The position numbers and the translations under genes are program-made. The notes under the pieces are model-generated. The model had not been told where the DNA came from and ran no database searches. It saw only the letters and a list, made by a program, of their open reading frames with translations. From assembly GCF_037975245.1 (NCBI RefSeq), contig NC_092575.1, forward strand, positions 17,637,810 to 17,697,809: a DNA stretch of 60,000 bases, read 5' to 3'. The DNA comes from Apostichopus japonicus (Eukaryota; Echinodermata; Holothuroidea; Aspidochirotida; Stichopodidae). Shown piece by piece: positions 14,101-26,100 of the stretch. The stretch's first letter is position 1. The number at the start of each line of letters is the position of its first letter.

Positions 14101-17100
14101 AAACTAGTTAGTACAATATTGTACAGTAATCTAGTTACAGTGCTTTGTTTAATATTCAATGAGGCTATTCCTGTCTACACATCAATTGCAATTTTCCTGT
14201 TGTTGATTGACTTTTGTAATTATACTGAAAGTGAAAATCAGTCATACCTCATGTTTGATAATAATCCGCCCGATGATGACGATGAGTTGAAGAGAACTTT
14301 GTCATTCAGTTTTATGTTGGAGTAATTAATATCTTGCTTGTACAACACAGTTGCAATTCCATACATGTGTAAGTACAGTCAAATGCTCTCTTAGTGTGTA
14401 GTGGCTTACATATGTGGAAATTTGTACAGTTTAGTAGTTTGTATTACTTTATGTCCAGTCATCTGATGAGCAATATGACAAGTTTGATCAAAATCAACAC
14501 TAAGAGAAGTAGGCCTTTACTACTTTCTGACTTATATTTGAAACTTACTGATTTCTGTGCTAGTTATTGACTTTTATACCAAATGTTTCCTGAGTTACTG
14601 ACTAAGTACAAAGGAAAGGTAGTAACCTACTGTAGGAAAGGAAGGGAACTCAATTGACAAAAAAAAAAAACCCACATAATTGAAGTTTTCAACATTATTC
14701 CAACTCCTTTTCTTCTTTCAAGAAAAAAAAATAGAACCTGCTATATCCAATAAGAACTCAACAATTACAACACATTTCTTGGGAGGAAAAACTGTTATCA
14801 TGAACAAGGGATCAAAGGCTTACATACTTAGCTAATTGCATCTTGTGTGAAGGAGGAGGAGAAAATGTGGTTTAAATTCTATTTAAGCTTACATTAAGTC
14901 ATGCTTAAAAGACAGGTGAATCCAATAGGAAGTACACCAGAATTGCTGAAATGTACTCACAAGGGGACCCAAACCCAACTACTGTATCATCTTTAGCCTA
15001 TATCACAGATATCTTTGTGAAGAGTAACTCCCCCATCCCCCTCCCCCCTCCCCCCTCCCCCCCACAAACACAGCTAATTAGCAATCTGGCTTCGATTGGG
15101 AGATATTGTAGCTATTTTGTAAAGCTGTGATGTCATAGTGCCATTAGGACCTGAAACCTTTTACAGTCCCTGTATTTTTTTCTTCATATTTTTAAGGCTG
15201 AATGTTAAACAGTGATGACACCGAAACACAATGTCATCATTCGGTAATGTATCAAACTTCAGTATATTAGATTCAGCATATATATCAGATTGCATTCTGC
15301 AAAAACCATCTCCATTACAGAAGAGAAGCAAGTGCAATAAATAAGAAGAATCATAAAAAGGAATTGAAACGCATGTTGCTGGATGATGTCATATTTAGAC
15401 TTGATCAAGTCCTCTGCCTTGTGGTGTGTGGAACATTACAATCTGGGCAATGATCTCCCAAATGGAATAAGATAATTTTCCGTAACTCTTTTGGGAAAGT
15501 TTTTATCTCTATCAAATAGACCAAAGGTGAATTTAGGGTTTGTGGCTCCTGGGTTTGGATGGGCGGAGAGTGGGAGGGGACAGGGAGGGGGAGGGGAGAG
15601 AGAGGAGGGGAGGTGGAAGGAGATGTTAGTGACAGTCATCTCTATCACATAGACAGATAATGGTTTGATGATTTCAGCAGCGAGCATGTCTGAAGCAAAA
15701 GTGGTCGTTAAATGGAATAAAAGATATTTGCCAGTACTTCCTGCCTCTATATTTAATGGAAACTTTCTTAATCAAGTAAATTAAAGTAAGTCACAAAGAC
15801 AAAACTTAATGAACAAATTTGAAAGGAAATCTTGAGTTTGTAATGATTAGGTCAAATCTGTCCATGTGTAGCTAAGTACTATATGAGGGAGAAGTATAGC
15901 GAGCGAGGTTTGCACGTACTCCATAAACAGTGCAGTTGCTGTACCACACAGCTAGTCAACAGGAGATTAATATGACAAGAATCCAATACGGAGCGCTCTA
16001 CAGCCACCCACTTAGCCACTTCCTGTCAATTTTACAGTTGTAAATATATTATCGTGCGCCTTCCAGGGGTGATTCATTTCCTGGGAAATCCCGATTCTGT
16101 GCCAGAAATCAGAAGAGGGTTTTACTCTCGTATCATGACTAATGAGCAAAAAGGTGCTGTGAGGACTGTTCACTCTCTGTTTATTAACAATTTAAAATAG
16201 TATGTCTATTGTTACATCGCTGCTGTACACTAGACACTTACCTTCCTCACTCCCACCTCTTATCACAACCTTATACTCTCACAGTACTATATGTTTAAGA
16301 TGGTCTGATTAATATTTTAGCAGTATTGAGAGCCAGTGTCTGACTGGTCTACTGGTCATTCTACCTCTCCCCCATGCCAACCCCCTCTCCAACCCCCTCT
16401 CCAACCCCATCTCCAACCCCTCTCTTCCCATTCTTTTCTTTTCTACAATTAGCTGAAACAAGTAACATCCCTTAGTCTTTGATACCTGTCCCCTTCTCCC
16501 CACTCCAACCTCATTGTGATTATTTACCAGTTAGTAAACAAGACCAAAGAGAGATCAGCTTGTTGTGTACAAAAGACAAGTTCAAAGGCTGCATGTCAAT
16601 ATGAAACTTGGGATTATAAATATTATTTTCATAATCCTCTGTTTCAGCCTACAGTATCTGTACTTCTCTCTGCATTTACCTCTCCAAAGGTTATGAAAAG
16701 TTTGACTGCTTTATATATTAAAACTGGATTGTTATTAATGAACTCATTTCCTGTCCAAGGTTTGCTTGCCGAGATACCTTGTAGCTACAGTACAGTTACC
16801 AGTACGAAACAAATAAATTTGGTAGGCCACAGGATTTCCTCCAATTGTGGTTATCAGAAGGATCACATGACCAACATCTAACAAGCATCAGAATTAAGAG
16901 ATGCCTTTGTTATTTTGAATTGATTTTTAATAAGATCGTCAGTGGCAACTTCCTTTCCTTTACTGATTGCAGACACAAAAAGAAACATGACCGGTTTGAA
17001 AATTCTCAATATGTTTTCTGATACGTTATTTGTAAGACAGGGACCCGGGACATACTGTAGGTTCTAGATTTGTGCTAAAAATGTCAGCACCTTGCCAAAC

Positions 17101-20100
17101 TTGGAAATGGATCCTTTGATAATTATTGGAGGAAACCTGGTCACCTACCATCCCCTCCCCCTCACCCTACACCAAGCAGTTACACCCACCGTTTTGTGAC
17201 TTAAAGTTTGTTTGGCCATCGGATACGCTTGAAATAGAAATCACTATTTTAGTTTGTTGTGTCGTGCAATTTTATGATGATAGTCTTGAGAAACCTTTAG
17301 TATTTCAAAGTATTATTTATAAAATCGATACTTGATCCTGGACCTACCATACTTTGATAGCAGAGGTAACTAGCCTAGCTTACTTTGCATATGTGAGAAG
17401 AAGTTGTTATTGCCAATAATGCTTGAGACTAACAACTGGCTATTTGTGCCAATTTTAGACAAAAGAATAAAAACTTCATAAACATTTTAGAGGACACAGC
17501 CTTAAACTTCTTGCTGAAAATCAGAGTATATTTATGAAAAGCAAGAGTTTTTTGGGTTTTTTTTCATCAAGTTTTTTGGGGATAAAATTTTCAAATTAAA
17601 ATTGAGAGAAAAGCTCTAATATCAATATTTTTGGTCATTTTGATTCTAATTATTCCTTCACCTTCATGTTTTGGAATATTCTCATTTTGTCTTGAAATAT
17701 ATTTTTGATCTCTTAGTAGGATGAAACTGAAAAGGTAACTGAAAACTGATCATATTAACTGATCATCATGATTACAATTCTATCAAGAATGTAATTATAT
17801 GGTTGATTAAACACATGAGCAAAGTAAAAACGTAACTTTAATGGTATTGTCAACATTTGCTCTAGTAACCTTTATTCAGTAGTTATCATTAATGCTTCCA
17901 GATAAATAATATGCTAGAAAACCAAATAACGGTCACTGTAACTCAGATTTTGGGGCCAACACTGATCACAGTGTTTGGCCCCAAAATTTAAGCATGCCAT
18001 AATAGTCAGAAGTTTGCTAAAGTATTTTTCCTAGAGGCTCTGATACTCTGATATTATTTCCAGATATAGAGGAGAGAAGGAGAGCAATAAAACATTTTAA
18101 TGTCTCAGTGAGGTAAAAATGCTTTGAGGGTGGCAGTGAAATATGTCACAGCAGGATGGGGTACAGATGTAGGGGCGATGATACCTGCATTTTTGAATGA
18201 CTTGGTTGTTACATGCCAATGTGTGTATCCTGGCAAATCATCCATTGACCACAGTTACAATTATTCACACTGAGACTAGATATACAAATTCCGTTCTTAT
18301 AATTGTGGCTTTTAAAATCTATAGAAAGTCGTTTATACAGTATGCTGTCACCCACTCTACTTAACTTCTTCCAATTAAAGAAGCTTACCCACTGGCATGG
18401 TAGACTCTAGTTAGTCCAAAGACCTGCCTCTTCGGTAAGCACCAAAAGAGGTCCCGAGGAACCGCAGTTCCATAAAATTCAAGCATATAAAAATCAGAGT
18501 GGAAAACCAAACTTTCTAAACATTTGGGTGGTAGAATGAAAAGGGAGGTCATTGACAGGCGGGGTTCGGCCATAGAGGGCGCACAGTATTAAAAGGTTAC
18601 CAGTCCACTCTACTGTGTGCAAAGAAGTGAGAGAGAGAGTGCTGAGGTTGTGTGGAGACAAATAAGCTTGTCACTTGTAAATATCCAAACCTGGTAAGTT
18701 TGGGAATTAACATGCTGTCACCTTTAGTAACCTTCCACTTGAAGAGGCTTCACCCACTGGCTGCCTTTAATGCCCCTCCACCTCTTCGTTTTATTCGACA
18801 GGAGGCATTTTGGTGCTTTGTGCAGATCTGTGATCGTTACCTCACAGGGTATTACAGTCCAGGCTTGGAAGCAGTGCAGGTGGACGGTGAGGTGCTACAT
18901 GCTCTCCTGAAGAAGGTATTACCTGCAACTTATAAACATATGGTGAGTATCTCTCATGGTTGGGGAGGGGGGAGGGAAGGGACTGAGAGGAGAGGGAGCG
19001 TAGAGGGAGTGGAAAGAGTTTACTATTCACACAGCTTGTGTGCTCTATGGTGCTATGCAAAAACAGTGGAAAACAACCACCTACGTTACATTTGTGTGTT
19101 AGAAAGCATATGTTCAAGGTTAATTTCTTCTACCTGGCCATAGTAAAGACTGTTACTTACTTAGCTGGTTGTCCTGTCGTCTGAGACGACCAAATTTCCC
19201 TTCAAACCACCAAAGTCACTTCTGGAGGTCGTCTGACAGAGTTTTTCATGAATATCAACTTCAGATTGTATTGCATTGCCCTCCATCAATTTGGAGAAAT
19301 AAATCAAACATAGTAGTAGATCTATGATCCACCCGAAGGGGGAGTTTTACTGGCCTAAAAGCTGGTGTTCCAGTTGTCCGAAGAACAACCAGAAGAAAAA
19401 CCTCCTTAAAACAGTTTCCCTGGGTGGATTACTATTGCCTGGATCTTGGCTTACCAAATAGGATACATACAATCGGCCAATAGTGCCCTCGATTCTCCTC
19501 AATGCATAGTCAGCTTTGTAAATTGAATTAAATTGTCTTCTAATTATTGTACAAAATGGCAAACACAACAGAAGTGCAGCAAGTGCAGGTCTAAGGTATT
19601 CAAATCATGTTGATATTAATTATTAATTGAGATTAATTATGTTGAGATTAATTAGCTTTACAAAGTTTTCCACAGGTATGAGGAAGTTGAACATGTCTCT
19701 TCTTCTAAGGAATCACCTTCTAGCAGGCTATCAGGCCCAACAATTTTTCTTCATATATATTGTCAGCTCTGACATGATTTTTAATTGGTTATTCCCTTCA
19801 CTTACATGTCTACACATACTCATCACACTCTTGTTCTGCATCGTCTAGAATTGACCCGATATAATAGAGTACCGTTTTTACTTCAAATGTCTTAATAACA
19901 GGATTAAACATTTGCGTGGGATGAAATGTTTGATCATAACAAATATTGATATCAATTTATTAATTTATCATACAAATTTATGATATAGATACATGCTTAT
20001 GAGATCATAAAATTTGACCTTATTAATATTCATGCATGTACAGGTATATGTTTTTATACTATGTCACTAAATAGACTCTCTCAACACGATAACTGACTCC

Positions 20101-23100
20101 TGGTACGTTCCTTCATACCTAGCTACATGAGCCAAAAACCTCATCTCCATTTTGGGCTGCACAAGTTCATGAATGTTAACATGTATGGCTTACCACACTA
20201 TGAATATGTTTGGGCATCGGAACCATACTAAACGTTTCGTTTTCTGTTTCTTCTTCTTTTTCTTTGCAGAGAAAACATTGCATCGATCCTATATTGTATA
20301 TGACTGAATGGTTTATGTGCATCTTTTCAAGGACGTTACCGTGGTCCTCTGTTCTCAGAGTCTGGGATATGTTTCTCTTCGAAGGTAGGATTGAGATACC
20401 AGAAATACCTTTACAGACCATTCCTTAAAATCGGATAAATCCTGTGACCAATAATAATAATATATAATAATCATAATTATAATAATCAGCAGTTATTTTT
20501 ACGACGCTTAAGCCACCACAAATGTGGGAGAAGCCCGCAAGGGCTTATAGATTACAACTTACACGTCGATCGGGTGGCTTCCACTTCAACATTTTAACTC
20601 AAATTTGGATCTTTTCAATGTAGAAAGTCATTTCAGATGGGAAAACCTTAGATTGCTCTTGAATGAAAAACCCACCTTGCTATGACCGGGCCGGGTATCG
20701 AACCCAGAACCTCTTGATTGCTAAGCCTCATTGCTTCAAATGCCATCCCTAGTCACTCGTCCACAGCACCGGTTTAATCATTTTAGAGGAGTCTAAACTA
20801 TGCTATACTGTTTAGTTTAAGATCCCACCTGAACATTTTGTTTTCCTAAAATTCTAGTTTTGTTTGATGGTAACATAGTAAAAAACTTGATAGTCGACAC
20901 GTAAAGTTCTTGTCACGATTTACTACCTTCATTTCACGTAATCGTCTGCCGACATCTTCCCCTTTGGGAACTGTAACAGTAATGTGCACCTTCTTCCTCC
21001 TTCATGCTATCTTATCATTGTAGAAAGTATATTCAGCTTGCTTTTTAAATTATAGCCCTGTTTTCTTTTCTGACAGTGTAGAATACATGATCGGTTAAAT
21101 AATAGGTTAGAAATTTCATTCTCGGTAAAACGTATGAATGGTTAGCTATTAAAAATGTCGAATGTTAAGAATGAAAATTAACTGTAACATCTCTAATGAG
21201 TAAAACAACTCAAAACTAAAGAAGGGAAAGTAATATATTTAAAGATAAAGCAATTAGAAACCTCATCTTTTTTCCTTGCCACAAAACTTTATTATCTCGT
21301 CATGTTATTTTCACTTTCACTTTTTTGTCATATATTCCTTGCATGCACTAACTATAAAGTTATTCGCATTACATATATAATTAGGGTGAAATTATGTAGA
21401 CAGTGGATATAAGGAGTAGCTCTGACTGTTAAATAGCTAAAAGATAAAATGCACAAGTCAATTGAGAATTTTGCACAGGGTCTGGCATATGTCACCTCTC
21501 CCCTGGTGGTCAGCCAGAGAAGTTTTCAATGTCATGATTGTGTGGGTTTAGGTAGTACTGAAAGCCTTGTACTATTATCTATGTATACTAGGATTCCGAT
21601 ATGACTTGAGAAGTTTATGATTGTGTGGGTTTACAGGCAGTATTAGAGATTGATGTCAGTATTGTTCTACTATGAGTTCCAAGTACAAGTAGGATTCCCC
21701 TAGTGTAAGTATTAAGTGGGAGTATAATACCCTAAGTGCAAGTACTTAAAGCCTTGTACTATTATCTATATACTAGGATTCCAATATGGCTCAAATACTA
21801 CTAGAAGTTGATGATTGTGTGGGTACATTCTGCTACAATACAAGTACGAGTTCAGACTCTGTTCCAGTCGGGTGGTTTGTGAGGGGATTTGTTTCATCCA
21901 CGTAAAGCATCTACAGGCAACTTTATTACTTCTGATTAAAAAAAACAATTAAATGGTCCAAATTTACTATTCACTTCGCTCCTCGCTTACCTGTGTTCCC
22001 ACAACCTTAGCACCCTCATTCTACCGTGCCTAGAATGAACTGGTAACCTTTTAACACTGTGCACCCTCTGTGACCGGCCCCTCCGGTCAATGACCTCCCT
22101 TCTCATTCTGTCATCCATCCAAAGTGCCAGCGTCGTATGTTTTTCATTTTTTCTACGTAATTCTTTCGGAACCCTGACCAAGGATTCTGCTACAATACAA
22201 GTACGAGTACAGACTCTGTACAAGTCTGGTTATTTGTGAGGGGATTGTTCCATTTACAAAAGCATATATAGGCAACTTAAATACTTCTGATCGAAATACC
22301 AATTAAACAGTCCAAATTTGCTTTACACTCCAGTCGTCCTGACGTTCACACGACGAATACCGTACATTGCAAACGCGCGTGTCAACTTCAGAGAGACTGA
22401 CAACCCAATTGGTTTTGGTTTGAAAATCCCTTAAAGGGTGCCCCAGAATTTCTCTCGTATAGTTTTCCTGAGGGGAAAAAGTTGTCCAGCACCTGAACTG
22501 ATATATTGTTGTGTTGTCGTATGGAGGGTGTGCAACTTAGTTTGCATCAGACAAATCTCCAAATTAGGTGACCTTGCACATCAGGGATAAATGTTGCAAG
22601 ATTTGGGTGGGCAAGGGGGGGGGGGTGTGGAATGTAAAATGATTTTATAAAAGGAGAGAAATTTTCTTACAAATATTCTACTTTTACTAGAGTTGAAAAC
22701 TTATTTTTGTCGTAGTGAAAACTAGTTACGTCCAAGTGTCGAAAAGAATCTGTAGGAAAATCCTTTATTCAGTTATGTGCATTTTTCCTCCGTAGTTTGG
22801 GTTGTATAAAGTCACTTATTTTTGGGGTTTCATTATTACAAGCTTCATAATTTCATTACAATTAATAAGTGTTTTTTTATAGAAAGACGTTTTTTTTTCC
22901 CCCTCTGTAATGACAATAAAATAGAGCTGTAAATGATTAGACACAATTAGCTGTTGCAATGTGTTAATCTCTGATCAGTTAATGATTTGTAGTTTGTAAT
23001 ATTGGTAATCACAGTGAATTCTTTAAGGTAACCCTAAACATTTTGCCCGTCAATTTTCAATACCCATAGCCTAGTGGTATAAACCGGCCTAGATTTAATT

Positions 23101-26100
23101 ACTTTTGATGTAACAATTTGGGTAGAAGATGATCTCCTTGTTGAAAGTATGGCTTTTATTACCTCTTTACCTCTTTGGGTTACATAGAATTTGAAAGGAG
23201 CATTTCATCTCAGCACTACTGTATATGTCAATCTTTGCATGATTTATACAAAACAGAAGGTTACTAAAGACTTAGGAGTCAAAAATATCTACAATAATAG
23301 ATTAGAAATTTATAAATATGTAGATACAAAAGATAGAGGAGATTACCAAGCAGGAGTTTAGCTATTAAGAAACTTGTACATGGGAATCCCCCAAAATTGC
23401 TTTTAGTTACATGATCAAATCATGAGAGAAGAGGAAAATTGTTGGGTTTCTCTTTCGTTAAGACCATCAACTGTGATCCAACTTCCTAGAGCGGTTGGAA
23501 GGTTTAGCCAGTCAAAAGAGGTCGCGTTCGATCAAATACATCTCGAATTACTGACAAGATATTGAGATGGAGTTTTGAACCAGCAGTGTGGAATTATTTT
23601 TTTTCTCAAAGCAAAATTTTACATTGTGTGCCATTTAGAGTGATTGATACAAACCAAACCATACAGTACAAATAAAATACTAATAATTTAAAAAAAACAA
23701 TTTTAAGTCTTTTTTTTTTAAATTATTTTCTTTTATAGGTATTAAAGTCTTATTTAGAGTATCATTGGTCATCTTGACCTACACCCTCGGTACCAGGGAT
23801 GATATACGGAAATGCCCTGGACTCTACGAGTCGATGCAGGTACTCAAGAACATCCCACCTGAATGTCTTAGAGAGGAATACTTAGTAGAGGAGGTAAGCA
23901 AAAAAGGATTTTGAAAGTTCTACTTCTGATCTCGTGGTTATACTCCAGCTAGCATTGTAGCAAGATTTCGATTCTCTTCGCTCGGATCGGTGTTTCTTCT
24001 TTGGCACGAGTGGGAACTTACTTGAAAAACAGATGCAATGTTATTAGTTACCATACGTCACGCTACAATTTTGAACACCGTTTTCTTCAGTCACTGGAAG
24101 ACTGTTCTCTTCATTATACTCATTCAGAAATTAACTGGTTTCTGCTTTAGTCAGTTCAGTTTGTTTACTTACAAAAAATTCATGGCTGGCCAGTTTTGCA
24201 ATTTAACTGTCTCATTGTGACTAAAGACTTCCAAAATGGTACATATCTCAGTCAGTGCCATGGGGGGATGGGAGATAGGGGTTGGGGTAGGTCTCAGTGC
24301 CACTGTGGGGGGTTGTGGTCGGGAACTTGTTATTGCCTATGGTCACAAAGCAATGCTTAGCATATGGTGAAGTGAATGTGATGCTTTTGTGCAAATGGGA
24401 AACTTTGCAGTCAAATCAGGTTCCATTTTCTTATTTTTTATGAACCGGATTCATAATAGAAGGGGTCATTCTTACCAACAGTTTGTTATGATTAAGACCG
24501 TTCGATGCCATTCTCTTTCTTTCCGTTTCACAGATGCTGAAAATACACGTCTTTGAAAAGGATCTGGAGAGCGAACATTCCCTGACGGTTGCCCGCCGCA
24601 ATGCGATGCGTTCCAGGCAGCTGTCCAAGGACTCTGCGGCGGACATGCTCAAGAGCATCGAAGCTCTAAAGAAGAAGAAGAAGAAAGTCCGTCCTCCTCA
24701 GTCGACAGAAGCCGACGAAACGAGGTCGATGATCTCGCTGGTAGGGTACGGCAACGAGAGCCCCGTGAAGCATAAAAAGAAACGAGAAAAGAAGAAGACG
24801 AAGGAGAGAGACCCCGGTGTATCAATCTACAATCAGACGGTGAAACCGGCCTGGTCGGAGCCAGAATTAATAAACGTCGAGGAACTGCTGGATCAGACCT
24901 TACCCAACTCCTACCCGGACCCAATGGCCAACGGAAGGGAGAAGATAGGCCAAATTGAATACGATAACGGACACAAAAATCTGATCACAAGCAGACACAA
25001 CAGTAAAAGTGAAAGCGCCCTCAATATTGCAGCCAATTACAAACTCGCCCAAGCGCCGAGCGACGATTCGAACATTCACGAAGAAACCATGGACTCTTCG
25101 TTATCCGATTCACGGAAGGGAGCCGTCAAAACCGAGGAAGACCATTGGATGGATACGAGCCCCAGTAAGTCTTCAAGTGCAATACAAGAGGATAGCGACA
25201 CTTCCTCGGCGGCCACGTCGGAATTTCACGACGTGGAAGACACGGGCTTGGTGACGTTCGTCCGACCGTCGTACGAGGATGGGGGCGGGGGTGGGGGCAG
25301 TGGCAGGAGGAAACAGAGCGTGGACTCTTCTCACTCGTTGACAAAGGAGGGAAATCTTCCCCAGTTTGCAATACAGTTACCGGGGGAGGCCGACCGCCAC
25401 GAAGAATTCGAAGCCAAATTCGAGAAGCACATTTTGGATTTGAGCTTCGATGGGGAGGAAGCCATGCAGCAGTCGAGCAGCGGTGAGTCTGAACAAAAGT
25501 TTGAGAGTCCGACAGGGGGGATGCAGCAGATCCCCGCGAACGATAAGGACACGACTCACGATCTGAACGATAAGCAAGCTGACGTCAATGAAGAATTTGG
25601 CATTGGAAACCTTGCGACGGGTCCGCAAACTTTGAACGATGGGAATGCTAGCACGCAGAATGAGCTCCCACCCTTACCGGGTAGTATAGAGGATAGTATT
25701 CACACAGGTCCATCAGTGCATCATGTCAAAGGTCAAGATTCAAACCAAGTTACACTGTCCGGAGAGGAGGAGGAGGAGATACTTGGACCATCTGTAAATG
25801 CTCGGTCGACACCATCGAGTGTAGACCATAGTGACCTTGACAGTTTCCCCCCACCGCCTCTCGAAATGATGGATGACGGTATTCAAGAAAGAGTCGAGCC
25901 CTCCGAGGAGATGAGTGACAAGGCTGAGATGGAGGAACCTAGATCGACTCATTGGGAGGGTCCTGTCCTCAGTGATAATACAGTAAATGGTGCTGAGGCT
26001 ATTGCAGACTTACCACTACCAGATAGTGTAGAGGACAATTTTCAGGAAGCGACTCTCACGAAAGGAGGTACCGAGTCCCCCGGAGAAGCTCCCCGACAAG

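Larger units (their letters stand above)
10626..18801. other. TBC1D10 intron 3 (8.2 kb), repeat-bearing
   Basis: No coding exon recognised. Contains an inverted-repeat pair around a 134-codon frame (11618-12262), a ~214-bp tandem duplication (13058-13490), a hAT-like element (13825-14082), C/T-rich tracts at 15020-15065 and 16360-16430, and a strong hairpin at 17947-17987. The long frame at 16516-16881 (121 codons) matches nothing I know. Confidence 0.6.

Noticed and set aside
16516-16881. 121-codon plus-strand frame
   Set aside because: No recognised motif, intron position, ordinary AT-rich composition; probably chance.
19160-19400. Two AGCTGGT..TCC segments with a GTCGTCTGAGACGAC palindrome as a transposon
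   Set aside because: The similarity is weak and no boundaries or duplications could be seen.
23460-23540. SINE head with GCGTTCGATCAAA
   Set aside because: No convincing A box, body or tail.
24534-24536. ATG at the start of the 736-codon frame as a gene start
   Set aside because: It directly follows an acceptor, and residues before it (exon f) continue the EPI64 alignment in phase, so it is an internal Met.
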